Source: Diplonema papillatum (taxonomy: Eukaryota > Euglenozoa > Diplonemea > Diplonemida > Diplonemidae). Taken from it: a stretch of DNA of 64,000 nucleotides. This document shows, one piece after another, positions 1 through 8,953 of this stretch. The notes below the pieces were generated by a model, which did not search any database, was not told the origin of the DNA, and saw nothing but the letters and a program-made list of their open reading frames with translations. The position numbers and the translations under genes are program-made. The stretch is taken from positions 1-64,000 of the forward strand of contig JAPJBO010001036.1 in the NCBI GenBank assembly GCA_030068145.1, given 5' to 3'. Numbering within the stretch: position 1 is the stretch's first letter; each line of letters starts with the position of its first letter.

Positions 1-305
1 GGCTTCTTCTGGCATCATCGCACTCGTTCTGAGGCGGGATCTGCAGTCGTTGTCTGGCGTTTCTCTGGCCGCACACACACTCTCTCTCTCGGTCTGGGCT
101 CTTTTTTCCGCTTGCTCGGATCTGTTTCGTAGTGGGTCTCTCCCACTTGACGGGATCGTCCCGTTTCGCCCTGGCCACTCCAATCGAAAGAGAACGGTGA
201 AAAACCAGTCAGGATGGAACTCACATAAAGAACAAACGAAGGGGAAGAACACCGACCATGAGGCAAGCTATGATCGCCGCTGGGACGACGTCACGCCACC
301 TGCCC
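1..305 (-). repeat. Split direct repeat, copy B2 of the YR-type retrotransposon
   Basis: Positions 1-305 repeat 509-813 almost base for base at a constant offset of 508; one visible difference is gtctgg versus cttggg near 93/601. The window begins inside the repeat, so its outer end is not visible. In the minus-strand order the region reads RT gene, B1, YR-like tail plus A2, then B2. That resembles the A1-ORFs-B1-A2-B2 layout of Ngaro/VIPER/PAT-type YR retrotransposons. Confidence 0.7.
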
Positions 306-508
306 GCGGGGGATGGAGGGTGGGAAAAAGAAAGAGGAAGGTGTGACTGACATTCTTTGATCCTGCTGGGTCTTTTAGTTTTGCCAGAGTGACTGTCTAC
401 TTGAAACCCCGCCTCCTCCCAAAACTCTTCTGGTGTTGGTTTGGGTGGGTGCTCATCCTGCCATGCGCTTTGCTCCAATTCCCACGGTAAACCACAGGAA
501 TTGTTGCT
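306..508 (-). mobile_element. YR-like C-terminal tail plus internal A2 repeat with an AG acceptor
   Basis: Read on the minus strand this segment encodes a peptide containing WEEAGFQVDSHSGKTKRP. The element at 9120-10205 has the matching WDEAGFQVDSHSGVTKRP, so the stretch looks like coding DNA shared by two copies. It is followed by CCCAGCAG and then GATCAAAGAATGTCAG, with the AG at 364-363 and the exon-like part starting at 362. The same GATCAAAGAATG begins the A1 end at 3853. No complete recombinase gene lies next to this tail, so the recombinase part of this copy is probably deleted. Confidence 0.55.
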
Positions 509-813
509 GGCTTCTTCTGGCATCATCGCACTCGTTCTGAGGCGGGATCTGCAGTCGTTGTCTGGCGTTTCTCTGGCCGCACACACACTCTCTCTCTCGG
601 CTTGGGCTCTTTTTTCCGCTTGCTCGGATCTGTTTCGTAGTGGGTCTCTCCCACTTGACGGGATCGTCCCGTTTCGCCCTGGCCACTCCAATCGAAAGAG
701 AACGGTGAAAAACCAGTCAGGATGGAACTCACATAAAGAACAAACGAAGGGGAAGAACACCGACCATGAGGCAAGCTATGATCGCCGCTGGGACGACGTC
801 ACGCCACCTGCCC
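509..813 (-). repeat. Split direct repeat, copy B1
   Basis: This is the second copy of the repeat at 1-305. The reading frame of the RT/RNase H gene ends inside it, at 776. A diverged third copy in the opposite orientation lies at 9951-10205. Direct rather than inverted terminal repeats separate this element from classical DIRS-1 and place it nearer Ngaro/VIPER/PAT elements. Confidence 0.7.
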
Positions 814-3721
814 CCCCGCGAGTAAAGAATGCCCTCACCGCAAGTAAAAGTCGCTGTCGATCCTCTTCCGAGGCGTCAGCAGCAAGGGCGACTCTTGAAG
901 GGACATCGGCCGGGTTCTCCTTCGTGCTGATCCACGAGATGGACCAGGAACATTTCAAATCCCGTAGTCGAGTCAACGCGTGCACAACTGCGTCATTCAA
1001 TGATTTGTTCAGCATGCAGTTCTTCTTTCGTGCCACCCCGACTACGGTAGTGTTGTCGACATGAACGTCGACTGCGCTACCTAATACTGACGGGGGTAGC
1101 GCATCCACGGCTCTCTTCAGAGCCAGTGCTTCTAGCGTGTTGATGTGGTGCCGAGCTTCCTGCTCGGTCCATGTGCCACCCAACACGGTCAGCTCTGCTG
1201 TCTGCCGGTCAACCAGGACAGCGCCCCACCCCAGCAAGGAAGCGTCCACGTAGACCGCGTACGGACGGTTCGTGGACGGACGCGTGAACCTTCTGTTCAC
1301 ATCGACAGAATCAACCCACGATCGCAAATCTCTCCGTACGGAGGCCGGCACAAGCACAGTCTCTGATTGGGTGCGGGTCCCCTTGTTGAGGCCGTTCGTT
1401 ATCCGTCGCAAGAACTTGACGGCGAACCAGAACGAGCCGGGGAACGCGTTCACGACTGCGCTCGCATGGAGCAGGCGACCGCCGAGCGATTCTAAATCGC
1501 CGGCGGTGGGGCTAGACAAATCCACGGCCCGGATCTTTTCGATCAGACGAGCCGCAGGAGAGACGGTCTTCCGACCGTGGTCAAAAGTGACCCCTATAAA
1601 ATCGTAGCCCGAGGAAGCGTCGTTGCTATCCTCGGGCTTCCAAGAAGCATGGACCCGTGCGGCCAGCCGATCAAGTTCCTCGGTCTGGCAGAGCACTGCG
1701 GCACGGGACCCACTTATACGAATGTTGTCCACCCAGGCATGGACTGTTACCCCGTCGGCCGTGAATTCAGGCCCAACGAAGTCTGGGTGACTTGCTAACG
1801 TTGCTGTTAGCGTGTGCATCAGCTCTGGTGCACACGAGTGTCCCATCGGCAGCCTATTTAGGACGTAGGCATTGCCTTGTTCATCGAGGAAACCGAAGTT
1901 CTTTCGAGCCTCCTCCGGGACTTCGACTTGATAAAAGCCACAACGCAAATCACGCGTTGTGGCGCACTCGGACTCGACTACGTCGAGATACCCGGAGACG
2001 TGGCCCAATGGTACCTGAGCCACGTAGCCTTGGCGGCTCAGCAAGTCGTTAGCCTCCTGCGTCCACAGAATGAACCGTTGGCGCAGGCGGCCCGCCTTGT
2101 CTTCCACAACCGTAAAAGGCACGTTGCGGAAAGTACCCGGCGTGTCGGAAGGCGACGCGATGCCAAGCCTGACGAGCTCAGACGCGTGGGAGTGCATGAG
2201 GTGACTCCTCCTCTGCTGGCCCTCGGAAGAGTTTCCTTCTTTCGCGCCACGAACGGGGGAAAACGTGGCGTTCCAGACCGAGTCAAATCTGACGCGTACG
2301 TCAGGTTTCATCCTGAGCCGGAGCGCCTCCGTGTCCATGGCCGGCACCGCCGCCACGTGGAGAGGTGCCTCCTTTTCCGCCTGCGACTGTGGAAGACGCG
2401 TGTTATGCGCACGTCGGGTAAAGCCGTGGACCCGACGGCCCACAACGTCGCTCAGCGGAGCCAGATCATCCCCTACGTGCGGCGGCAATGCTGCAAACCC
2501 AGAGGCGGGCACGGCTGGCGGAGCGGGTAACTCTTCGGCGGGCAGCAGATCTGCCACCCTGTACTCCGGAACGCTCTGAAGCGCGGAAGTCATGGGGAAA
2601 AACCCCCCTGGAGAAGGCGCTCCTCCTGCAAAGGCCGGCACATTCAAAGCATTCAGGGAAGAATTAAAAGGAGCGCCGGCCTCCCACATACCAAAAATAG
2701 AAGGGGCGAACCCCGTGACACCTAGCGGTGCCATCCCTGGTTGCACAGGGGTTGGCAGCGAAAAAGGGCCTAGCCCATCTACCACCCTGGGTGCCATCCC
2801 GAGGGCAGGACTCCACTCACCCACCGCGAAACTTCTCGCCCCCAAAAGGTCCTCTTCCGGGCCGGGTCGCAGCGTACCGTCTGAGCACGCTACGTGTTCC
2901 CCTGACGGGAAATCGCCAACCGGACCGGGTCGCTGCGCATCGGGGCATGAGTTGTCACACCCAACACCACCGCTGTGGCCGATGTCATGCGCCGCGTAAC
3001 CGCAGGTCGTTGCGCCTGCGGGGCCTCGCGCTGCGTCGCTCTGCGAACCTGAATCCGCGCTGAGTCGCTGCGCTAAGGGTCCCCCTGCATTCGGGGAAGT
3101 GCGGGCTGTGGCACGGGTGTCAGACGAAGAGGCAGTGCCTCGCTGGTGTTCGTCAATGACCATTCCCGTGGGGTTGGTTGACTGGTTGTCGGTTGGTCGG
3201 GGAGGGAGGAGGGGAGCGTTCGGAAGGTCGGGCTGCCGCGGAGGCGTCACCGCTTCGCCCTGGTCGCGCTTGCGACGGCGCCGAACCGCGGGAGGGATAC
3301 GCCTCCTCCGCCTGCGCGGCCTCTCCTCGGAAGGCGGTGCCCCGCTGACCGACTGGCGGCGCTCCCACCAGAGCCCAGCCGCCGCCCTGTCCAGCGCGTC
3401 CTCGCTCTCCAGCTGCAATTGCATCTGGAACTCCTTCCGCGAGAACCCCTCGCGGGCGCACACGAACTCGATGCGCAGTTCCCGCAGCAACAGCTCTCCC
3501 AACGACACGAACTGACGGCGACCACGCCACCCCTCGAGCGACTCTGCGACGTAGAGCCACTCCCGCAAGGGCTCGAACCGACTCTCCAACGCGCACACGC
3601 AGTCGGACCCGAACGCGTGCCCCGGAACAACATACTCGAGCTGGAGCTCGAGGATCACGTCCTCGGCGCGCTGACCGCACCCGAGGTCCCGCCACACATC
3701 GCTCGTCCTCCGGTCTCTCAT
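776..3721 (-). CDS. Gag-like / reverse transcriptase / RNase H polyprotein of a YR-type retrotransposon
   Basis: The 981-residue frame has three parts. Residues 1-150 are charged and end in an Arg-rich stretch (135-152). Residues 150-450 are Pro/Gly/Ala-rich and gag-like. Residues about 530-790 form the reverse transcriptase: motif A is RDLRCGFYQ with Asp591, followed by NRLPMGHSCAPE. Motif C reads AWVDNIRI (664-666 VDN), so the second Asp of the usual YxDD is Asn. RNase H follows at 820-945 with Asp826, Glu864 (HINTLEALAL), Asp889 (VHVDN) and Asp939 (ENPADVPSR), a complete acidic set. The HINTLE and ENPADVPSR wording is typical of the RNase H of DIRS/Ngaro-like elements. There is no protease, and no recombinase in the same frame. 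The frame is long and unbroken, so this copy is young. I chose the ATG at 3721 because it is the first one after the A1 repeat. The VDN motif may be a lineage variant or a loss of activity. Confidence 0.88.
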   Translation of the reverse strand: MRDRRTSDVWRDLGCGQRAEDVILELQLEYVVPGHAFGSDCVCALESRFEPLREWLYVAESLEGWRGRRQFVSLGELLLRELRIEFVCAREGFSRKEFQMQLQLESEDALDRAAAGLWWERRQSVSGAPPSEERPRRRRRRIPPAVRRRRKRDQGEAVTPPRQPDLPNAPLLPPRPTDNQSTNPTGMVIDEHQRGTASSSDTRATARTSPNAGGPLAQRLSADSGSQSDAARGPAGATTCGYAAHDIGHSGGVGCDNSCPDAQRPGPVGDFPSGEHVACSDGTLRPGPEEDLLGARSFAVGEWSPALGMAPRVVDGLGPFSLPTPVQPGMAPLGVTGFAPSIFGMWEAGAPFNSSLNALNVPAFAGGAPSPGGFFPMTSALQSVPEYRVADLLPAEELPAPPAVPASGFAALPPHVGDDLAPLSDVVGRRVHGFTRRAHNTRLPQSQAEKEAPLHVAAVPAMDTEALRLRMKPDVRVRFDSVWNATFSPVRGAKEGNSSEGQQRRSHLMHSHASELVRLGIASPSDTPGTFRNVPFTVVEDKAGRLRQRFILWTQEANDLLSRQGYVAQVPLGHVSGYLDVVESECATTRDLRCGFYQVEVPEEARKNFGFLDEQGNAYVLNRLPMGHSCAPELMHTLTATLASHPDFVGPEFTADGVTVHAWVDNIRISGSRAAVLCQTEELDRLAARVHASWKPEDSNDASSGYDFIGVTFDHGRKTVSPAARLIEKIRAVDLSSPTAGDLESLGGRLLHASAVVNAFPGSFWFAVKFLRRITNGLNKGTRTQSETVLVPASVRRDLRSWVDSVDVNRRFTRPSTNRPYAVYVDASLLGWGAVLVDRQTAELTVLGGTWTEQEARHHINTLEALALKRAVDALPPSVLGSAVDVHVDNTTVVGVARKKNCMLNKSLNDAVVHALTRLRDLKCSWSISWISTKENPADVPSRVALAADASEEDRQRLLLAVRAFFTRGGAGGVTSSQRRS

Positions 3722-3794
3722 CCCGACATCAGCGAAAAAAGAGAAAAGGGAAGCGTGTCGCGTGTTTTCTCGTGTCGTGGGTGTTCGTGTGCTT

Positions 3795-3853
3795 TACCGA
3801 AAAAGGAGGTAGAGAAAAAAGAAAGAGGAAGGTGTGACTGACATTCTTTGATC
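3795..3853 (-). repeat. A1 end of the YR-type retrotransposon
   Basis: On the minus strand it begins GATCAAAGAATGTCAGTCAC and matches the internal A2 copy (362-324) and the copy at 9903-9945. It lies directly upstream of the RT gene and directly downstream of the SL remnant. In the two other copies the base before GATC is preceded by CCCAGCAG; here that has been replaced by the SL 3' end. Confidence 0.75.
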
Positions 3854-3873
3854 CAATAAAGTACAGAAACTGT
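3854..3873 (-). other. Spliced-leader 3' end fused to the retrotransposon
   Basis: The minus strand reads ACAGTTTCTGTACTTTATTG. From memory this equals the 3' end of the diplonemid SL exon, and it is shared from CAGTTTCTG onward with Leishmania-type SLs. It is not followed by GT as a SL RNA gene would be; GATCAAAGAATG follows directly, which is a mature trans-splice junction. The first few bases (ACAGT) also belong to the neighbouring decamer repeat, so the unambiguous SL match is about 15-20 nt. Confidence 0.75.
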
Positions 3874-4170
3874 GATAGACTGTGATAGACTGCGATAGAC
3901 TGTGATAGACTGTGATAGACTGTGATAGACTGTGATAGACTGTGATAGACTGTGATAGACTGTGATAGACTGTGATAGACTGTGATAGACTGTGATAGAC
4001 TGTGATAGACTGTGATAGACTGTGATAGACTGTGATAGACTGTGATAGACTGTGATAGACTGTGATAGACTGTGATAGACTGTGATAGACTGTGATAGAC
4101 TGTGATAGACTGTGATAGACTGTGATAGACTGTGATAGACTGTGGTAGACTGTGGTAGACTGTGATAGAC
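3871..4170. repeat. Decamer minisatellite, 30 copies of TGTGATAGAC
   Basis: Exactly thirty 10-bp units can be counted. Only three variants are seen: TGCGATAGAC at 3891 and TGTGGTAGAC at 4141 and 4151. The array abuts the SL remnant, and its minus-strand unit (GTCTATCACA) overlaps the first bases of that remnant. The expansion therefore probably started at the retrotransposon end. Confidence 0.95.
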
Positions 4171-4186
4171 AGAAGAATGCACTTGA

Positions 4187-4495
4187 ATGGGGGAAAATGT
4201 TTCTTGGGTTTGAAGAGCGCGTGGTGCTTGCACCACTGAGGCCAGGTTATTTAACCGCGGATTTAGTGAAGGATTGTTCAGGAAACGGTCGCGAGCGAAA
4301 CCCGACCAGGTAACGACCATTTCACTGTCTTCTTTGTTTTGTGATGCGAACATCACGAGGTGCTGTCCGAAGACACCGCCCACGTGAGCACTGTTAAGCA
4401 GCGGTTGCCAGATACTCCCGTAGCACCTATTCACGGGTTTGCAGGGGTAAAAAGGAAGCCCGGGTTGGGGAGGGTGGTGGGTTTGGTGCGTAGTA
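4187..4495. repeat. Dispersed repeat R4, inverted copy at 49785-50085
   Basis: About 300 bp that recurs almost identically as its reverse complement at 49785-50085. The shared part ends abruptly at a C/G run (aaacattttccccc on the minus strand) next to the decamer array. No gene is recognised in either copy. Confidence 0.85.
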
Positions 4496-5270
4496 TTCTT
4501 CTTTTTTTGTTCTTTCTCGGTTCTGGTGGTGCTGCTCCTTCCTTCTCGTCCTGTGTTGGGTTACGACTTTTTTTGTTCTTTATCGGTTCTGAGCGTTTCC
4601 ATATGCCTTTTCCTGCTTTGACATGCAGTCCCTTCCAAACTGTACCTCTCTTGGTGTTCGGGGGTTGGGCCGTATGGGGGAGGGGTGGACCGGCTCAGTA
4701 ACGGCGGGTTGTCAGCATCCTGAGGTCCGGTCCGGAATTGGTAGAATTGGTGGATACCCAGGAAAACAGCCACCTTGAGCCGCAGAGGCCACGCAGAATG
4801 ATAATTATTACTATGGGGTTGGAAGAAAAAGAGGACACTACGCAGTAGATCAGGCGGAAGACTACCGCCATTGAAAAGCTGCTTGTACAGCGATCACCCA
4901 TGCTCCGGGCCTCAGCCAGGGTTACTGGATTACCGCTCGCAAGGAGCGACCCACTCGTGCTCAAACGACACCGGGAACCAGAACGACAAACTAGAATGGC
5001 ACCGAAGTGCCTGGTATGCATACAAGCTGCGCTTCGTCGAATTACTACCACGAACAACTTGCTCAACACGCCGGCGCTCGACTCTTCCTACTGCACGCCG
5101 TTCGCGGGACAGTGCGACGGGGTGAAAACAAAAACACGCGAAGCACCTGCTTATATATACTGCGGAATGTTGCTTCCTCTGTCTGCAATACTGCGAACCC
5201 GCGCGACAAGAAGTCCTACCTGGTGTCTTCCGGTTTCTGGCAGCGGCTGCAGGGCGTGGCACGAACAGCG
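4496..5270. other. No gene recognised
   Basis: Pyrimidine-rich DNA with an imperfect direct repeat (tttttttgttctttctcggttctg-like) near 4502 and 4567. The short open frames here have no recognisable domain. This would be the 3' flank of the cyclase-like gene at 5271-6206. Confidence 0.5.
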
Positions 5271-6206
5271 CTACGTGTGGCTGGCGATGCGTTCGTACGC
5301 ATCACTCCAGCACGACTCGCTCTGAGTGTGCATCCCGTCGTTCATACGCTCGTCGTAATTGAAATCCACTTCGTAGATAACAAACTGCTGCGGAGCCTCT
5401 CGGCGCTCGAGAAACGACCACTTCTCGATGGGTAGCAGCATTTTGCGCAGGCGGCCGTCCACTACATGTGTTGTACAGGGACAGTACACGGCGGGATGCT
5501 CCAAGGCGGCAACGGTGGGCGCGAGCATGTGCACCACTTGCACGCAGGGGCCGAAGACCGTGAGAAAACGTTGGTCTTGTGTGCCTACGCTGCCCGTTGT
5601 AATGCTGCTGGTGCTCAGGCAAACAGAAGCGTTCGCAGACAACGACGAATGAGCTAACCTGCAGAACCGGAAGCTGGTCTCTACGTGGTCAATTACTCGC
5701 CGCATCGCGTTCCATGAGAAATACAAGTGGCATCCGACCAGGCTTAAGACGACCCCGTCGGTCCTCTGTAGGGCTCGCACAGAAGCCGCGAGCTGTTCAT
5801 TGTAGTATTCGTCGCTTCCTCTCGACCCCTCCTGCGGCAGCCGTTGCAGTGCAATGACGCCGACCGTCGCACTACAGCATGTTTCTTTCGAGAGGGGAAT
5901 CACTGTGCTTGTCCTGCTGTGTTCATCGAACCTGCTCGTGCGCCTTTTACTGGAGGAGGTCCTGCGCCAGGCAGCAATGCTGGCCGCAGGCTGTGCTGCG
6001 GCATTCTTAGCAGCATCGCGGAGGCTAAAGTCGTCTGCAGCTGGGAGTGTGACCAAATTTATGCTGGAGTCGCTCGGGTCGGCTTGAATGGAATGGAGGG
6101 TGTTGGTGCTCGGTTCGCTGTTAGCAGAGGCGTGGTCTCTTGCCGAAAAAACTACTACCGGGGTTGGGAAGGACACCTTCGCTCGCAGCCGTCGCTCCAG
6201 GCACAT
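5271..6206 (-). CDS. Orphan C-terminal (degenerate) cyclase-homology domain protein
   Basis: The 311-residue frame matches only the last third of the full cyclases at 11551-32711. Shared blocks include LxFSWNAxRRV, a TGSVGTxxQRFLTVFG block, a VYCP segment, an EGR/DGRLRKMLLPIxW segment and a final QFVIYEV. It begins at the point equivalent to the linker between the two cyclase domains (VSFPTPVVVFSAR versus VTLVVFTPTVLSAR), so the membrane part and the catalytic domain are absent. None of the metal-binding Asp residues or the Asn/Arg pair of class III cyclases is present, so it should not make cAMP. It could be a truncated relic or an expressed regulatory partner; the unbroken frame of 311 codons leaves the second option open. 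Upstream sequence (6207-6500) shows no remaining catalytic half. Confidence 0.7.
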   Translation of the reverse strand: MCLERRLRAKVSFPTPVVVFSARDHASANSEPSTNTLHSIQADPSDSSINLVTLPAADDFSLRDAAKNAAAQPAASIAAWRRTSSSKRRTSRFDEHSRTSTVIPLSKETCCSATVGVIALQRLPQEGSRGSDEYYNEQLAASVRALQRTDGVVLSLVGCHLYFSWNAMRRVIDHVETSFRFCRLAHSSLSANASVCLSTSSITTGSVGTQDQRFLTVFGPCVQVVHMLAPTVAALEHPAVYCPCTTHVVDGRLRKMLLPIEKWSFLERREAPQQFVIYEVDFNYDERMNDGMHTQSESCWSDAYERIASHT

Positions 6207-6364
6207 AGGTAGCAGTGCGGGAGATGCCGACCCGAGTCACAGTTGCCGTCAGAGGCCAGAACGCTTCTTACCTATCTCCCCTAGGCATAGTGTCAAACAA
6301 TTCGCAGTGTCGCCCAGCATCGCGAGCTAGTTGTCGATTTTCAGTACAGAGTATCGCGTAATTT

Positions 6365-6412
6365 CGCACATATCGCACGTGCGATAATGATTATCGCACG
6401 ATTATCATACGG
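6365..6412. promoter_or_regulatory. Palindrome cluster upstream of the orphan cyclase-domain gene
   Basis: Two overlapping palindromes are seen: ATCGCACGTGCGAT and GTGCGATAATGATTATCGCAC. They share the GTGCGAT half-site and lie 160-200 bp upstream of the gene start at 6206. They could be protein-binding sites or a remnant of a small inverted-repeat element. No function can be read from sequence alone. Confidence 0.4.
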
Positions 6413-6754
6413 CATACATGTAAAAGTATAGCTAACGCTCTGCTTTCCTTGTTTTCGCTCGCGCGGATCAGCGGGACGTGTGTCTCCCTGTAGTTTGTTT
6501 TCCGGTCCAGTTGTGTCTCGTTCGCCTCCACTGTTTGTGTCGATACACGCTCTTAGTTGGTCCTGCTGTGTGAGTCAACCACTGTTCCTCATCTGATGCA
6601 CCCTCCTGCTCGCCGAGAGTTTGTTGCGCTTTTTCTGGTGTTGGTGGTCATTCTCGAAGCAAGGCCATGCCTGTTCGCAGGGGGAGGAGTTACCGGGTTG
6701 GCCGAGCGGGTCACACCTGCAACCCATACAGACCCCACACGGTTCCGCATGCCT

Positions 6755-6845
6755 TCAGCACGTATCACGTATCAGCAACGTATCACGTATCTGATTCGTA
6801 TCACGTATCACCATTTTGGCTGATACGCGTATCACAACGTATCCA
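6755..6845. repeat. Short tandem CGTATCA repeats
   Basis: Repeated CGTATCACGTATCA blocks with spacing changes, including one copy in inverted orientation (tgatacgcgtatca). No gene is visible between 6413 and 7031. Confidence 0.7.
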
Positions 6846-7031
6846 GCCACACGGTGCACTAGTAAAAGTGAAAAAGGTGTTTAGTCATTTTATTGGGAAA
6901 AATAAATTCCCTGTGGTGGAAATGGCTTGAGGAGTGTGACGATAAATTTCGTTTATTTTTTGACAGGATTCCGTTGTGTTTGCACAGGCCGGACAAATAA
7001 ACGAATTTATTTTTTCCGATCTCGGAATTTA

Positions 7032-7200
7032 TTTTGCGCCGCCAGCTATTTTCAGTCGAAACAAATAAATGAAATTTATTGTCCCTACCTACCCCCCCCC
7101 GTGTTTAAGATCGCGTTTTTCCGTGTTTAAGATCGCCCCCCAAAAAAACCGATCTTATACACGGGGGGGGACGATCTTAAACACGGGGGGGGACAAAAAC
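7032..7200. repeat. Left TIR of the Tc1/pogo-type element
   Basis: It pairs with 8815-8953. It contains nested copies of CCCCCCGTGTTTAAGATCG and its complement CGATCTTATACACGGGG, so the TIR can itself fold into a hairpin. Confidence 0.8.
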
Positions 7201-7564
7201 ACCCCAAAAAAAATTTTTCCGCTGCGCGGGGCCTTGAACCCCCCCCCACCCCTCCATCCAAACCAGACTACACCGCTGTCCTGTCTGCAGACACTCAGGT
7301 TCCGCGCTGATGATGGTCCGCCTTATGTGTCCGTGGCTTAGAGGACCGAAACACGGCGCAGACGGGACCAGTGCGGTGTTGAGCACATACCCATTCCAAG
7401 CACGTTCTTGCAATCCCCCCACCCCCCAGTGCTGATGCTAAGGCCCCTAAACTCGGCATCGTTGTCAGCCGGACGGCAAGTGGGGCCCTTTTGAGGCTGT
7501 TTTTGGGGTGTTTCCCAGAGGAGTAAACGTTGCTTCCGTTTGTTTGGGCTTTCTTTTGTGAAAG

Positions 7565-8243
7565 TCAGGGTGCAAAGACGAGCCTGCCCACAGAGCACTT
7601 TTGAAGGCAGAATCTATGTCTGCATGTGATTGCCAAGTATGAGTCCGCGAGCCACTTGCACACCTCGTCACGGGTTGGTGCAGGAAGCTTCGCACTGTTT
7701 TCTGCAACAAGCTGTTGCGAGGACCAGTCTATCCACTTGGAACGAAGAAGTCGTCGCACCTTCAGATTGCAGGCGCTCTGGTCGCCAACATTCAAGTGAC
7801 CTGACGTGTTCGGAGGTACAATGAACACCAGCCAGCCCCGCGATCTCGCCTCCTTCACGACAGGAATGCTGTAGTGCGACTTGTACCCATCCACCATAAC
7901 GAGAAGCCCATACTTCCCTGAGGGGAAGCTGGGTAATGTACAGCTGTACTCGAGCATTACTTCGTAGTCGCACACCTTCTTTTTGGCACGTGAAGTGCAC
8001 GTTGATGTCGTGCTTGTGCCTGTTCTGGTAAAACGTGGGGCGGCCCCGTCCTTCCGTGATAGTTTTTGGCCCCTGCCAAACAACAAGTGGGTCCATCCTC
8101 ACCTTTTCCGACACAGAGATGTTTCTTTGGGTGTGCACCCCCCAGCTCAGGATAGCTGTCATGTTCCGCTTCTCGTTTCCAGCGGTGCATGCTCTGACCC
8201 GGGGCTCCACACTCTTTACTGAGCACACCGTGGACTTCGCCAA
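7565..8243 (-). pseudogene. Broken DDE_1-type (pogo/CENP-B-like) transposase
   Basis: Two overlapping minus-strand frames together cover a DDE_1 transposase core. The upstream frame (8243 to about 7985) has GNEKRNMTAILSW and PLVVWQGPK, the usual first-strand region of pogo-type enzymes. The downstream frame (8086 to 7565) has LLVMVDGYKSH with the second catalytic Asp, then FIVPPNTSGHLNVGDQ, the PPxTxxLQPLD-type block. The switch of frame near 7985 breaks the gene. Further degraded peptide similarity may continue upstream to about 8420. The element could move only with an enzyme supplied in trans. Confidence 0.75.
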
Positions 8244-8814
8244 CGGGAGACAAATCTTCCATTGCGTGTATCACTTCGAATCTCTTCGAATAAACGACCG
8301 CATGGATCGCTTGGCGGGCAAGCGAAATAACCGAGTCTGTTCCTGAGAGCTGGAGAGTGGCATATGAGCCAATCCTCCTTGTTGTTATCTTGTGTGTTCG
8401 CCGGAAACGCGACCACCAAGTTTCTAGATTCTTTGGCGGGTCCAGGTGATGCCCTTCGTTCCCCTCATATTCGTGCTGCGACGAGAGGCTCTTCTCCGTG
8501 AGACGGGTGTGTCAACTTCAATGAACTCAATAGGACGGCCAGGATCAAATACCCCTTGATTCCCCTTTTTGCAGAGGTTTTGCATTCGGAAGACCAGCAG
8601 AAGGAAAAAAACCGCAACTTACCACGGGCAACCAAGGATCTGTGTATCTCCCAACTTGGGGGGCCCAAGAGATATTTTCCCGCCAGAACCTCCCAGAGAA
8701 AAGTACCCCAAAAAAAAAAAATTTCCGCTGCGCGGGGCCAAAATCCCCCCCCACAGTAAAACACCCAAAAAAAAAAATTTCCCGCTGCGCGGGACCCCAC
8801 CCCACTCCCCCCCC

Positions 8815-8953
8815 GTGTATAAGATCGCCCTCATTTCTCAAAAAAACCGATCTTATACACGGGGGGGGAGGGCGCGATCTTAAACAAGGGGGGGGGTGGG
8901 TAGGGAAATAAATTCGTTTATTTTTCCTACTGAAAATAGCTGGCGGCGCAAAA
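8815..8953. repeat. Right TIR of the Tc1/pogo-type element
   Basis: Reverse complement of the left TIR, ending CGCAAAA before the TA at 8954. The inner part again holds poly-C/G runs and the GTGTATAAGATCG hairpin. Confidence 0.8.

Larger units (their letters stand above)
7032..8953 (-). mobile_element. Tc1/mariner/pogo-type DNA transposon with TA target duplication
   Basis: The ends are inverted copies. Left starts TTTTGCGCCGCCAGCTATTT at 7032; the reverse complement of the right end at 8953 reads the same. TA flanks both ends (7030-7031 and 8954-8955), the insertion signature of this superfamily. The TIRs continue inward about 150-170 bp through an AT-rich part, then poly-C/poly-G runs and GTGTATAAGATCG / CGATCTTATACAC hairpins. 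Several copies of an AAATTTCCGCTGCGCGGGG motif lie just inside. The element is 1,922 bp and carries a broken transposase on the minus strand. Confidence 0.85.

Noticed and set aside
3854..3873. A genuine SL RNA gene
   Set aside because: The exon is not followed by a GT donor and snRNA-like sequence; the following bases belong to the retrotransposon.
3871..4170. CRISPR-like array
   Set aside because: Units are contiguous decamers without spacers; this is a minisatellite in a eukaryotic genome.
4730..4810. GGTAGAATTGGTGGATAC resembling a tRNA-Leu start
   Set aside because: No matching anticodon or T-arm follows; treated as chance.
6690..6760. tRNA-like D-arm word GTTGGCCGAGCGG
   Set aside because: No T-arm (GGTTCGANTCC) or acceptor stem pairing at the right distance.
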